Below are positions 17,749 through 25,710 of a stretch of 64,000 bases of DNA, one piece after another. Position numbers and translations under genes: made by a program. Below the pieces are notes generated by a model. That model worked only from the letters and a program-made list of their open reading frames with translations. It was not told the DNA's origin and did not search any database. The DNA is from an uncultured Collinsella sp. (GTDB lineage Bacteria > Actinomycetota > Coriobacteriia > Coriobacteriales > Coriobacteriaceae), in contig CABSNM010000005.1 in the NCBI GenBank assembly GCA_902479065.1, positions 1 to 64,000 of the forward strand, given 5' to 3'. How positions within the stretch are numbered: position 1 is the first letter of the stretch; each line of letters opens with the position of its first letter.

Positions 17749-19215
17749 ATGCGTATCTACAACAGCGCTACCCATAAAAAGGAAGAGTTCCAGCCCATCG
17801 AGTCCGGCAAGGTCCGCATGTACGTGTGCGGCCCCACGGTCTACGACAACATCCACATCGGCAATGCCCGCACGTTCATCAGCTTTGACGTGATTCGACG
17901 CTGGCTCATCGCGAGCGGCTACGAGGTCACGTTCGCCCAGAACCTCACCGATGTCGACGACAAGATCATCAAGCGCGCCAACGAGCAGGGCCGTACGGCT
18001 GCCGAGGTCGCGACGGAGTTCTCCGACAAGTTCATCGGCGTCATGCGCGCCGCCAACGTGCTCGATCCCGATGTGCGCCCCCGCGCCACCAAGGAGATCG
18101 GCCCCATGATCGCCATGATCAAGACGCTTATCGAGCAGGGCCACGCTTACGCAGCCGATAACGGCGATGTGTACTTTGCCGTGCGCAGCGATCCCAACTA
18201 TGGTCAGGTCTCGGGCCGCAACATCGACGACCTTATGGTTGGCGCGCGCATCGAGGAGAACGAGGACAAGAACGACCCGCTCGACTTTGCCCTGTGGAAG
18301 GCCGCCAAGCCCGGCGAGCCCAGCTGGCCGAGCCCCTGGGGCGAGGGCCGTCCTGGTTGGCACACCGAGTGCGCCGCCATGGTGCATCGCTACCTGGGCA
18401 CTCCGATCGACATCCACGGCGGCGGCTCCGACCTTGCCTTCCCGCATCACGAGAACGAGTGCGCTCAGGCCACCTGCGCCTGGCACCAGGGCTTCTCCAA
18501 CACCTGGATGCACACGGGCATGCTACTGGTAGACGGCGAGAAGATGTCCAAGTCGCTCGGCAACTTCTTTACGCTGGCCGAGGTCCTCGAGCAGCACTCC
18601 GCTGCCGCCCTGCGCCTGCTGATGCTGCAGACGAGCTATCGCTCGCCGCTCGACTTTTCTTGGGAGCGCCTGGAGGGTGCCGAGAACTCGCTCACGCGTA
18701 TCGCCGGTACGGTCGAGAACCTGCGCTGGGCCGCGAACCATGCGACGGCCGATGCCGATGAGGCAGCATCCGAGGCGTTTGCCGCCAAGGCCGCCGAGAC
18801 CCGTGCCACCTTTAAGGAGTGCATGGACGACGACTTTAACACCGCCGGTGCCATGGGTGCTGTCTTTGGCTTTGTGACCGAGTGCAACCAGTACCTGGAG
18901 CAGGCGGGCGATGCTGCCGACAAGGCCGCAGTCCTGGCTGCCGCCGATACGCTGGCCGAGCTGCTCGATACGTTTGGCGTTGAGCTTCCCGAGCCCAAGG
19001 TCGAGCTGCCACTGGGTCTGCTGGGCGTTGCCGCCGGCCTGGTCGCCTACACGGGCGACGACGTGGACGAGGCCGCTGCCAAGATTCTCGAGGCCCGCGC
19101 CGAGGCCCGTGCCGCCAAGAACTGGGATCTGGCAGATGCCATCCGCGATCAGCTCAAGGACCTGGGCCTCACCATTGAGGATACTGCCGCGGGCACTCGT
19201 ATTAAGAGTCTCTAG
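17749..19215 (+). CDS. cysS: Cysteinyl-tRNA synthetase
   Basis: This class I synthetase charges tRNA-Cys. The 488-residue protein has the first zinc ligand Cys27 in YVCGPTVYD, the HIGH-type motif HIGNAR (residues 36-41), further zinc ligands in WHTECAAM and FPHHENE, and the KMSKS loop in EKMSKSLGN. The anticodon-binding helical part fills the C-terminal 150 residues. The start follows AAGGAGTAAC and lies three bases after ispF. Cysteinyl-tRNA synthetase in the disA-ispDF operon is a known arrangement. An RNase Mini-III gene, often found next in Firmicutes, is absent here. Confidence 0.96.
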   Translation: MRIYNSATHKKEEFQPIESGKVRMYVCGPTVYDNIHIGNARTFISFDVIRRWLIASGYEVTFAQNLTDVDDKIIKRANEQGRTAAEVATEFSDKFIGVMRAANVLDPDVRPRATKEIGPMIAMIKTLIEQGHAYAADNGDVYFAVRSDPNYGQVSGRNIDDLMVGARIEENEDKNDPLDFALWKAAKPGEPSWPSPWGEGRPGWHTECAAMVHRYLGTPIDIHGGGSDLAFPHHENECAQATCAWHQGFSNTWMHTGMLLVDGEKMSKSLGNFFTLAEVLEQHSAAALRLLMLQTSYRSPLDFSWERLEGAENSLTRIAGTVENLRWAANHATADADEAASEAFAAKAAETRATFKECMDDDFNTAGAMGAVFGFVTECNQYLEQAGDAADKAAVLAAADTLAELLDTFGVELPEPKVELPLGLLGVAAGLVAYTGDDVDEAAAKILEARAEARAAKNWDLADAIRDQLKDLGLTIEDTAAGTRIKSL

Positions 19216-19220
19216 TATTT

Positions 19221-19325
19221 GTCGACCGTTCGAGGTGCGGCAGATTGCCTTGAAAGAGGAGGGCATAGACCTGGTGGTCATGCCCGACGATTGAAAGGCA
19301 AGGTGCCGTGGCTCGGACGGTCGAT
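19221..19325. repeat. Hairpin element family B, copy 1
   Basis: GTCGACCGTTCGAG (19221-19234) pairs with CTCGGACGGTCGAT (19312-19325). Inside are conserved parts shared with 40980-41078: TGCCTTTCAA, GGCATGACC, GGTC, ATGCC and TTTCAAGGCA (read on the minus strand here). The element fills the gap between cysS and rlmB, beginning five bases after the cysS stop codon. Confidence 0.75.
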
Positions 19326-19358
19326 TCTTGTTCGTTATCTATTTAAGGAGGCCGTTTT

Positions 19359-20273
19359 ATGGCCGACAATCGCAAGCGTGCGCCTCGTGGCGGCAAGCAG
19401 GCTGCTTCTGGCTCGCGTCCGATTCGCCGCAATGACCGCGCTGCCGCTCCCAAGGGCCAGCGCGATCGCGCCCAGGCCGCACGTCCGCAGCGCGATCGCA
19501 ACCGCGACGCTGTCCAGGCTCCCAAGGGCGAGTTTATCGAAGGTCGTCGTGCTGCCGCCGAGGCGCTACGCACTGGTTTTCCCATCAAGTGCGCGCTCAT
19601 TGTCGAGGGTGGAGAGCGCGATGCCGCCTTGTCGCGCCTGGTCGACGACCTCAACGCCGCGGGCGTCCGCATTAAGTATGTGCCGCGTGCGCAGCTCGAC
19701 GCACTGTCGAGCCATGGCGCTCATCAGGGCATCGCACTCGAGGTTGGCAACTTCCCCTATGCTGATGTCGCCGATATTCTCGACCGCGCAGGCGACGGTC
19801 CGGCGCTTGTCGTCGTGCTCGACCATGTGACCGACGACGGCAACTTTGGCGCCATTGTGCGCTCCGCCGAGGTCGTGGGCGCGGCCGGCGTCGTCATCGC
19901 CAACAAGCGTGCCGCCGGCGTGACCGTGGGCAGCTACAAGACCTCGGCCGGTGCTGTCATGCATCTGCCTATCGCGCAGGTTCCCAATATTGCCCGTGCA
20001 CTCGATGACCTCAAGGCCGCTGGTTTTTGGGTGGGCGGCGCCTCCGAGCACGCCGAGGGCAGCTGCTGGGATGCTCCCTTCGAGGGCCGCGTGGCGCTCG
20101 TCATGGGCTCCGAGGGCGACGGCATCTCGCGCCTGGTGCTCGAGAAATGCGACTTTTTGACCAAGCTTCCCCAGCGCGGCATGACCGAGAGCCTCAATGT
20201 TGCCCAGGCGACCACGGCGCTGTGCTTTGAGTGGCTGCGCCGCAACGTCGGCGAGCTCATGGGGGAGGAGTAG
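19359..20273 (+). CDS. rlmB: 23S rRNA 2'-O-methyltransferase (TrmH/RlmB family)
   Basis: This SPOUT-class enzyme methylates a ribose in 23S rRNA. The 304-residue protein starts with a basic, low-complexity tail (about residues 1-55). Next comes the small substrate-binding domain (GRRAAAEALRTGFPIKCALI) and the SpoU core with LDHVTDDGNFGAIVRSAEVVG, the knot motif LVMGSEGDGIS and SLNVAQATTAL. The start follows AAGGAGGCC. It continues the cysS operon after the hairpin element and lies three bases before the YacP gene. RlmB and TrmH cannot be told apart by eye, so the exact target base is open. Confidence 0.9.
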   Translation: MADNRKRAPRGGKQAASGSRPIRRNDRAAAPKGQRDRAQAARPQRDRNRDAVQAPKGEFIEGRRAAAEALRTGFPIKCALIVEGGERDAALSRLVDDLNAAGVRIKYVPRAQLDALSSHGAHQGIALEVGNFPYADVADILDRAGDGPALVVVLDHVTDDGNFGAIVRSAEVVGAAGVVIANKRAAGVTVGSYKTSAGAVMHLPIAQVPNIARALDDLKAAGFWVGGASEHAEGSCWDAPFEGRVALVMGSEGDGISRLVLEKCDFLTKLPQRGMTESLNVAQATTALCFEWLRRNVGELMGEE

Positions 20274-20276
20274 CGC

Positions 20277-20954
20277 ATGTCCAAAAAGAACCGTGCCAAG
20301 TCCAAGGCCAAGCGCTTTGGCGAGGGCTCGGCCAAGCCGATTGTTTCGGCCGCGACCTACGGCGTGGGCGGCAATGCGTTTGCGCAGGCCATCGCCGACC
20401 CGGTCTCGACGGTGCACTCCAATAAGCCCGAGCTGCTGGTGGTCGACGGCTACAACGTGATCCACTGCACGCCGCGCTATGAAAAGCTCGTGTACGACCA
20501 TTCAGACGATCCGTATTCCAGCGACGTTCACGATATGGCACGCACTGCCCTCATCAACGACGTCGCCGCCTTTGCCCAGGGCCGTTACGAGGCCGTGATC
20601 GTGTTTGACGGTGCGGGTAATATCTCCAGCGAGCGCCCCAACCTGCCAGCTCGCGGCGTGCACATCGAGTTCTCGCCGACGGGCGTATCGGCCGACACCG
20701 TGGTGCAGAAGCTCTGCATCGAGGCGCGCGAGGAAGGCCGCGCGTGCTCCGTGGTGTCGAGCGACGGCACGATCCAGGCCGTCGTCATGGGCAAGGGCGT
20801 CACGCGCATCTCGAGCCGCATGCTGGTGGACGAGATCAAACAGATCGACAACGACGTGCATGAGGCCGAGGAAGCACCCCAGATCAAGATGACCCTGGGC
20901 AGCCGCCTAAGCCCCGAGGCCCTGGCAAAGCTCAAGGCCCTCCGCGGGAGGTAG
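20277..20954 (+). CDS. NYN-domain ribonuclease, YacP/Rae1 family
   Basis: The 225-residue protein has a basic N-terminus (KKNRAKSKAK) and a NYN/PIN-like nuclease fold with the acidic motifs VVDGYNVIH, VIVFDGAG, SADTVVQKL and VVSSDGTIQ. In Bacillus, the family member Rae1 cuts mRNA in the ribosome A-site, and the gene follows rlmB there too. Here it starts three bases after rlmB, which supports a translation-linked role. The first 50 residues are longer than in Rae1. It ends 27 bases before the convergent HipA-like gene. Confidence 0.85.
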   Translation: MSKKNRAKSKAKRFGEGSAKPIVSAATYGVGGNAFAQAIADPVSTVHSNKPELLVVDGYNVIHCTPRYEKLVYDHSDDPYSSDVHDMARTALINDVAAFAQGRYEAVIVFDGAGNISSERPNLPARGVHIEFSPTGVSADTVVQKLCIEAREEGRACSVVSSDGTIQAVVMGKGVTRISSRMLVDEIKQIDNDVHEAEEAPQIKMTLGSRLSPEALAKLKALRGR

Positions 20955-20981
20955 GGGAGTTGGCGGGGCGATGCTGTCTCG

Positions 20982-22322
20982 CTAACTCCATTCAGCGATG
21001 TCGATCATTCTTTTGAGGCGCCACGTTAGCGCCTCTTTTAGATAAGGCAGTCTCGCTGTTAGAGCATCGTTTTTAGACAGAATCTCGATTGCCTCGTCAA
21101 CGAAGCCTTCGAGTTTGTCGCCGTCAAACCAGCCCATGTCCTCGACGAGCAACATTTGTTTGGCGGGGCTTGAATGAAATTGTGCGCTGGTAAAACTGTG
21201 CTCTCCTGCCCGAAGCTCCTCAAGAGAAATGTTGCACCAGAGCGATGAGCCCGAATCGAAGATGGGGGCAGGTCTGCAGGCTAGCGTGTTTACGTTTCGC
21301 ACAAGGCCAAAGTTACGCCAATGACGATCGTAGTTGGCGATGATGCCGTCGCACACGATCATACGGTCAAGGGCATCCTTGACGCCTGTCACCCCGAGCT
21401 CCTCGCAGTTTGCTACGTATCGCTCGTAGTCGGTTAGTCGTTCACCTGCGTTCGCGTACTGTTTTACATAGAACGCAGGGACATACTCTTCTTCATCAGT
21501 TAAGAAGACATCGCATATGCTCAGGGCGGAAGTGCCCGTGCCCTCGAGCGAGTAAGGCACATAATCGCAGGTGTTTAGGATGCGACGGTGGAGCGTGGTC
21601 GCCACCAGCTCGTTATAAGGTTCCTGGTTCAGGTGCGCTCCTGCCTTATGCAGAATTCGACGCCCGCCCTCGCATGTCCAGTACTTTTGAAGATTGCCGT
21701 CCGAGGTGTTGTCGGGCTTTGCGGCAGCCACTTTTCCCTCTGGGGCGAAGGGTGCAATGGTTAGCGAGACGTCATCAAAGGCATTATTGAAGAAATTGAT
21801 ATCTTCCCACGCGAGGCCGGAGTCTTGGGGCCTAATCCAATACTGGTCGGATAAGGAGAGGCCAAGATTTCGCTGTACGAGTTCATCGGGAACATCGACT
21901 GCGGCTTCTGCAAGCAGGGAGGCTAGCCCAATGCGTGCGAGCGGGATACCGCGGCCGCGCCACCAGATGCGGAAGGAGTCGAGCGATATGGGGCTATTAG
22001 GGCCAAATACTCCAATAGGGGCGTGGGCGTAATCGATGTCGGCACCGATGTGGGTAAAGTCTTTTCGCGATGTGCTGTAGACCAGCTGAGCGACCTCGTG
22101 CGTGCGATTCATGAGGGTGAACGCGATCTCGCTCTTACCGTGGCCGCGGCGGGGACGTCCCCCCGTTTTGGTCACGGAGCGGAGTCGCGTGTCGACGCTG
22201 TCTTTGTCGATGAGCCATACACCAGAAGCCTTGTGGGCGGTCAGCGCGCCGTTCTTAATGAGCTCCTGCACCCTGCGCGGGGTGATGCCGAGCAGCTCGG
22301 CGGCTTCCTTGGTAGTAAGCAT
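20982..22322 (-). CDS. HTH-HipA-like kinase fusion protein
   Basis: The 446-residue protein joins an excisionase/MerR-like DNA-binding domain (residues 1-50: TTKEAAELLGITPRRVQELIKNG) to a HipA-like kinase part. The kinase signature lies in the C-terminal third: DGIIANYDRHWRNFGL (catalytic Asp and Asn) and PIFDSGSSLW (metal-site Asp). In normal HipBA pairs these roles sit in two proteins; here toxin-like and DNA-binding parts are in one chain and I see no separate antitoxin gene. A long inverted repeat just upstream is the likely operator. The start MLTTKEAA is set by GAAGGG; the longer frame beginning at 22364 runs through the operator. GC is lower than around it, a sign of acquisition. Confidence 0.78.
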   Translation of the reverse strand: MLTTKEAAELLGITPRRVQELIKNGALTAHKASGVWLIDKDSVDTRLRSVTKTGGRPRRGHGKSEIAFTLMNRTHEVAQLVYSTSRKDFTHIGADIDYAHAPIGVFGPNSPISLDSFRIWWRGRGIPLARIGLASLLAEAAVDVPDELVQRNLGLSLSDQYWIRPQDSGLAWEDINFFNNAFDDVSLTIAPFAPEGKVAAAKPDNTSDGNLQKYWTCEGGRRILHKAGAHLNQEPYNELVATTLHRRILNTCDYVPYSLEGTGTSALSICDVFLTDEEEYVPAFYVKQYANAGERLTDYERYVANCEELGVTGVKDALDRMIVCDGIIANYDRHWRNFGLVRNVNTLACRPAPIFDSGSSLWCNISLEELRAGEHSFTSAQFHSSPAKQMLLVEDMGWFDGDKLEGFVDEAIEILSKNDALTARLPYLKEALTWRLKRMIDIAEWS

Positions 22323-22338
22323 CGCGAAACCCTTCGTT

Positions 22339-22400
22339 AGAACGAATAGTTTTATATATAGCAATTGTAATTAAAACTATTCGTTCTGGCGAATGGTTTT
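22339..22400. promoter_or_regulatory. Operator of the HTH-HipA-like gene
   Basis: AGAACGAATAGTTTT (22339-22353) and AAAACTATTCGTTCT (22373-22387) are perfect 15-base arms around a 19-base AT-rich spacer. A third, degenerate half-site (CGAATGGTTTT) follows at 22390-22400, and TTCGTTAGAACGAA (22333-22346) forms a small palindrome with the first arm. The layout suggests cooperative binding by the gene's own HTH domain. Confidence 0.7.
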
Positions 22401-22546
22401 AAGATTGAGGTCGCACTGACAGAAATGAACGGGCCTGGTACGCGTTGTTGCTGGATTTTGCATATTTGTATAACGCCGTGCGGCCTGTTGCGCCCCGTCC
22501 GCAATTCCATTATTCTTAACAGGCTTCGCGCGAAAGCGCCAAGTGT

Positions 22547-22621
22547 GCCAGTGTGGCGCAACGGTAGCGCAACTGATTTGTAATCAGTGGGTTGCAGGTT
22601 CGATTCCTGTCACTGGCTCCA
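22547..22621 (+). tRNA. tRNA-Thr (anticodon TGT)
   Basis: GCCAGTG pairs with CACTGGC, the anticodon stem CTGAT/ATCAG holds TTGTAA with anticodon TGT, the T-loop is GGTTCGATTCC, and CCA is encoded. TTGTTG and TATAAC (about 22456-22484) could be its promoter. Confidence 0.95.
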
Positions 22622-22715
22622 TGAGAGTTTCGGGCTCTGTTCCCTTGTGGGACAGGGCCCGTTTCTATTTATGTCTATAAGTCAGCGGGTGTGGCGCCAA
22701 ACAAGCTTCAGGTTT

Positions 22716-22772
22716 GTCTCGATCTGTAACACGAAGAGGCTGAAAACCGTTCTAGTTGTTACAGAATGAGAC
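22716..22772. repeat. Hairpin element family D, copy 1
   Basis: GTCTCGATCTGTAACA pairs with TGTTACAGAATGAGAC (two mismatches). The 57-base unit is repeated once 23 bases further on, with the arms conserved and the middle diverged. Confidence 0.75.
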
Positions 22773-22795
22773 GTAAGCTGAGGGAGATGCGTAAT

Positions 22796-22852
22796 ATCTC
22801 GATCTGTGACAGATAGGGGAGAAAATATTCTCTAAATGTTAGAGATTGAGAC
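22796..22852. repeat. Hairpin element family D, copy 2
   Basis: Same length and build as the unit at 22716: ATCTCGATCTGTGACA and TGTTAGAGATTGAGAC form the outer arms and GAAAATATTC marks the middle. Two copies with different inner stems but the same outer ends indicate a dispersed element rather than a local duplication of plain sequence. Confidence 0.75.
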
Positions 22853-22880
22853 AAAGGGCGGACCGGTCCCAGTCCTCCTG

Positions 22881-22934
22881 ATCGAGCGTGGATTATCCAC
22901 GCTCGATTTCAAACGGGAGAAAATCCACGCTCGA
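22881..22934. repeat. Hairpin element family E (three TCGAGCGTGGAT half-sites)
   Basis: ATCGAGCGTGGAT and ATCCACGCTCGAT are perfect 13-base arms around one T (22881-22907). A third copy of the arm, ATCCACGCTCGA, follows at 22923-22934, so the first arm can pair with either. Confidence 0.7.
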
Positions 22935-23147
22935 ATCTGCCACGGAGCCCCGTCCTCGACCTATATATAGGTGTAAATAAGCCGGTATCGAAGTTCGATA
23001 CTGAAGGTGTACTCCACTACACCAAAGTGTTACCTCGGGAAACGTCACCTCAGTATCCAAAACCACCGTCCTTCATATCCAAACTCAACAAAACCGCAGG
23101 TCACAGCTATATAGATACGCCCGGCACCGTGTATCTAGAGGTTTTCG
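22935..23147. other. Gene-less spacer upstream of the tRNA-tuf promoter
   Basis: I see no gene here. It holds one clean palindrome, GTATCGAA-G-TTCGATAC (22985-23001), then GGTGTA/TACACC (23006-23022). A reading frame across 23027-23233 has no RBS and runs through the promoter, so it is not called. With the D and E elements the region 22622-23147 is the most repeat-dense spacer of the window. Confidence 0.6.
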
Positions 23148-23177
23148 TTGACAGCCCCCAAGGTTGCATCGTATTAT
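23148..23177 (+). promoter_or_regulatory. Promoter of the tRNA-Tyr/Thr/Met-tuf operon
   Basis: TTGACA (23148-23153) and TATTAT (23172-23177) are 18 bases apart. The bases around the -35, GAGGTTTTCGTTGACAGC, recur almost exactly in front of rpmG (24971 on). Confidence 0.75.
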
Positions 23178-23239
23178 CTTTTTTGTTCGCGGGGGCGGCG
23201 GTCCAAAAGACCAAAGGACCTGCGGATACTTGAACGATT

Positions 23240-23321
23240 GGGAGTTTGCCCGAGTGGTTAATGGGGACGGGCTGTAAACCCGTTGGCTCTGCCTACATAG
23301 GTTCGAATCCTATAGCTCCCA
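23240..23321 (+). tRNA. tRNA-Tyr (anticodon GTA)
   Basis: GGGAGTT pairs with AGCTCCC, there is a long variable arm as expected for Tyr, and the anticodon loop CTGTAAA holds GTA. CCA is not encoded (CCC follows the discriminator A). Confidence 0.95.
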
Positions 23322-23331
23322 CCCGTCAAGT

Positions 23332-23407
23332 GCCTGTATAGCTCAGTCGGTAGAGCACTTCGTTGGTAACGAAGAGGTCACCAGTTCAAGTCTGGTTGCA
23401 GGCTCCA
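23332..23407 (+). tRNA. tRNA-Thr (anticodon GGT)
   Basis: GCCTGTA pairs with TGCAGGC; the anticodon loop TTGGTAA holds GGT; CCA is encoded. It lies 10 bases after tRNA-Tyr. Confidence 0.95.
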
Positions 23408-23410
23408 TCC

Positions 23411-23487
23411 GGCGGTGTAGCTCAGTTGGTTAGAGCACACGGTTCATACCCGTGGCGTCACTGGTTCGAATCCAGTCACCGCTACCA
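23411..23487 (+). tRNA. tRNA-Met (elongator-type, anticodon CAT)
   Basis: GGCGGTG pairs with CACCGCT (first pair G-T), the anticodon loop TTCATAC holds CAT, and CCA is encoded. The D-arm and acceptor are of elongator type; an Ile-lysidine tRNA is less likely but not ruled out by eye. Confidence 0.92.
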
Positions 23488-23498
23488 TAGGTAACACG

Positions 23499-23529
23499 GT
23501 GGCTTCTCAATAGTATGTTGAGAGGCCAC
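23499..23529 (+). other. Hairpin in the tuf leader
   Basis: GTGGCTTCTCAA pairs with TTGAGAGGCCAC around a 7-base loop, with one mismatch, 12 bases after tRNA-Met. There is no T-run, so it is probably a processing or stability hairpin between the tRNAs and the tuf message. Confidence 0.45.
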
Positions 23530-23583
23530 TATGGTATAAAGGCAAAGTCCCGTCCGGGGACGACCTGTTTAGAGGAGGGCTTT

Positions 23584-24774
23584 ATGGCCAAAGAGAAGTT
23601 TGAGCGCACTAAGCCGCATGTTAACATCGGCACCATTGGTCACGTCGACCACGGCAAGACCACGCTGACCGCTGCCATCACCAAGGTTCTCTCCGAGACC
23701 GAGGGCTGCAAGGCTGACTTCACTGCGTTCGAGAACATCGACAAGGCTCCCGAGGAGCGCGAGCGCGGCATCACGATCTCCGTTTCCCACGTTGAGTACG
23801 AGACCGCTGCCCGTCACTACGCTCACGTTGACTGCCCGGGCCACGCTGACTACGTCAAGAACATGATCTCCGGTGCTGCTCAGATGGACGGCGCTATCCT
23901 GGTCATCGCCGCTACCGACGGCCCCATGGCTCAGACCCGCGAGCACATCCTGCTCGCCCGTCAGGTCGGCGTTCCCTACATCGTCGTCTTCCTGAACAAG
24001 TGCGACATGGTCGACGATGACGAGCTCATCGACCTCGTCGAGATGGAGACCCGTGAGCTCCTCTCCGAGTACGATTTCCCCGGCGACGACATCCCCGTCA
24101 TCCGTGGTTCCGCTCTGGGCGCTCTCGAGGGCGACGCCAAGTGGATGGACGCTATCCGCGAGCTCATGAAGGCCGTCGACGAGTACATCCCGACGCCTGC
24201 TCGTAACAACGACCTCCCCTTCCTGATGGCCGTTGAGGACGTTATGACCATCTCCGGCCGTGGTACCGTTGCTACCGGCCGTGTCGAGCGCGGTGAGCTC
24301 AAGCTCAACGAGCCCGTCGAGATCGTCGGCATCAAGGATACCCAGAACACCGTCGTTACCGGTATCGAGATGTTCCGTAAGTCCATGGACTTCTGCGAGG
24401 CTGGCGACAACGTCGGTCTGCTGCTCCGCGGCATCAAGCGCGAGGACATCGAGCGCGGCCAGGTTCTCTGCAAGCCCGGTTCGGTTACCCCGCACACCAA
24501 GTTCACCGGCGAGATCTACGTTCTGACCAAGGAGGAGGGCGGCCGTCACACCCCGTTCTTCGATGGTTATCGTCCTCAGTTCTACTTCCGTACCACCGAC
24601 GTTACCGGTACGGTCAAGCTCCCCGAGGGCACCGAGATGGCTATGCCTGGTGACCACATCACCATCGAGGGCGACCTCATCCACCCGATCGCCATGGAGG
24701 AGGGCCTGCGCTTCGCTATCCGCGAGGGTGGCCACACCGTCGGTTCGGGCATCGTCTCCACGATCATTGAGTAA
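23584..24774 (+). CDS. tuf: Elongation factor Tu
   Basis: EF-Tu brings aminoacyl-tRNA to the ribosome. The 396-residue protein starts [14 protein letters not shown] after AGAGGAGGG. It carries the GTPase motifs GHVDHGKT (residues 19-26), [16 protein letters not shown] and the SAL-type GSALG, then the two beta-barrel domains. It is the last gene of a unit with three tRNA genes, a layout also seen around tufB in other bacteria. The longer frame starting at 23515 covers the leader hairpin and was rejected. No second tuf is in this window, and fusA lies about 40 kb away. Confidence 0.98.
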   Translation: MAKEKFERTKPHVNIGTIGHVDHGKTTLTAAITKVLSETEGCKADFTAFENIDKAPEERERGITISVSHVEYETAARHYAHVDCPGHADYVKNMISGAAQMDGAILVIAATDGPMAQTREHILLARQVGVPYIVVFLNKCDMVDDDELIDLVEMETRELLSEYDFPGDDIPVIRGSALGALEGDAKWMDAIRELMKAVDEYIPTPARNNDLPFLMAVEDVMTISGRGTVATGRVERGELKLNEPVEIVGIKDTQNTVVTGIEMFRKSMDFCEAGDNVGLLLRGIKREDIERGQVLCKPGSVTPHTKFTGEIYVLTKEEGGRHTPFFDGYRPQFYFRTTDVTGTVKLPEGTEMAMPGDHITIEGDLIHPIAMEEGLRFAIREGGHTVGSGIVSTIIE

Positions 24775-24801
24775 ATTAGCTCTTTGATATAGCTGACTTA
24801 G

Positions 24802-24837
24802 AGAACCCGGCACTTATATGGGTGCCGGGTTCTTTTC
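24802..24837 (+). terminator. Terminator after tuf
   Basis: AGAACCCGGCAC pairs perfectly with GTGCCGGGTTCT around an 8-base loop and continues into TTTT. Nothing else is seen up to the promoter at 24979. Confidence 0.9.
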
Positions 24838-24978
24838 TGCAATGGATATTGAGCCGTTGTTGGTGTCGAGAGGATCGATAATGGTCCTGGATGCACCGTC
24901 GATTAGCTCTCGATGGCTTCATTGATGTGTTCCAAATATGAATGGATCCACCGAGAACCAATTGACTCGAGGTTTTCA

Positions 24979-25008
24979 TTGACAGCACTTACGTGGAGCT
25001 GATAAAGT
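24979..25008 (+). promoter_or_regulatory. Promoter of rpmG-tRNA-Trp-secE-nusG
   Basis: TTGACA (24979-24984) and TAAAGT (25003-25008) are 18 bases apart. The preceding GAGGTTTTCATTGACAGC differs by one base from the block in front of the tRNA-tuf promoter. Confidence 0.7.
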
Positions 25009-25053
25009 AACAACTCGTGCCCGTACGGGGCGGAAATGAAAGGTTCAGGATAC

Positions 25054-25203
25054 ATGCGTACTCTAGTTACTCTTGCGTGCACTGAGTGCAAGCGCCGCAA
25101 CTATACGACCACCAAGAACAAGTCGACCATGCCTGATCGTATGGAGATCAAGAAGTATTGCCCCTGGTGCCGTCACCACACGCTGCACAAAGAGACTCGC
25201 TAG
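25054..25203 (+). CDS. rpmG: 50S ribosomal protein L33
   Basis: This 49-residue protein of the large subunit has the two zinc-type pairs CTEC (residues 9-12) and CPWC (36-39), the Cys-containing form of L33. The body [20 protein letters not shown] is typical of the family. The ATG at 25054 follows AAAGGTTCAGGA. It is the first gene after a strong promoter, with tRNA-Trp, secE and nusG downstream, which is the classic order in many bacteria. Confidence 0.95.
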   Translation: MRTLVTLACTECKRRNYTTTKNKSTMPDRMEIKKYCPWCRHHTLHKETR

Positions 25204-25216
25204 TCTCTAGTCACAT

Positions 25217-25292
25217 ACGCCAGTAGTTCAATTGGTAGAGCATCGGTCTCCAAAACCGAGTGTTGAGGGTTCGAGTCCTTCCTGGCGTGCCA
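25217..25292 (+). tRNA. tRNA-Trp (anticodon CCA)
   Basis: ACGCCAG pairs with CTGGCGT; the anticodon loop CTCCAAA holds CCA; the T-loop is GGTTCGAGTCC; G discriminator and encoded CCA. It sits between rpmG and secE. CCGTAAGCTCCCACTTGGGGGCTTACGG (25301 on) forms a hairpin after it. Confidence 0.96.
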
Positions 25293-25368
25293 GTCATTAT
25301 TCCGTAAGCTCCCACTTGGGGGCTTACGGTTTACTCATGTATAAGCGCATTGCGCGGAGGTAACCCAA

Positions 25369-25707
25369 ATGGCCAACAAGAAGAACAAGAAGAAGGCTCA
25401 GCAGCCGGCACCTGCCAACAAAGCTGCCGCCAACTCCAAGGTTGAGGCCAAGAAGGCCGTTGCCAAGAAGAACGAGAAGGCTGCGAAGTCCAAGAAGAAC
25501 GAGAAGCCTGGTTTCTTCGCCCGCACCAAGAAGTATTTCGCTTCGGTCAAGTCCGAGATGAAGCGTGTCACGTGGCCCGATAAGAAGGAGCTCGTGAACT
25601 ACTCGGTTGTTGTTTGCGCTTCTCTGATCGTCGTCGGCGTCGTCATCGCTCTGCTCGATGCTGGCTTTGGCGAGGCTCTTGCTCTGTTCTCTGGATTGAG
25701 GGGCTAA
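25369..25707 (+). CDS. secE: Preprotein translocase subunit SecE
   Basis: SecE stabilises SecY in the Sec channel. The 112-residue protein has a long Lys/Ala-rich N-terminal extension (about residues 1-50), the conserved amphipathic helix with VKSEMKRVTWPDKKEL, and one membrane helix (about residues 81-101). The start follows GGAGGTAACCC. The extension is usual for actinobacteria. Its stop codon lies three bases before nusG, so the two are translated together. Confidence 0.95.
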   Translation: MANKKNKKKAQQPAPANKAAANSKVEAKKAVAKKNEKAAKSKKNEKPGFFARTKKYFASVKSEMKRVTWPDKKELVNYSVVVCASLIVVGVVIALLDAGFGEALALFSGLRG

Positions 25708-25710
25708 ACC

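Noticed and set aside
22716..22934. Possible CRISPR array in the repeat-rich spacer
   Set aside because: Only two D units of 57 bases and one E element; no regular spacers and no cas genes in the window.
23027..23233. 68-codon plus-strand frame before tRNA-Tyr
   Set aside because: No RBS; it spans the tRNA-tuf promoter at 23148-23177.
24838..24978. Possible small RNA between tuf and rpmG
   Set aside because: No terminator follows and no promoter is visible before the rpmG promoter.
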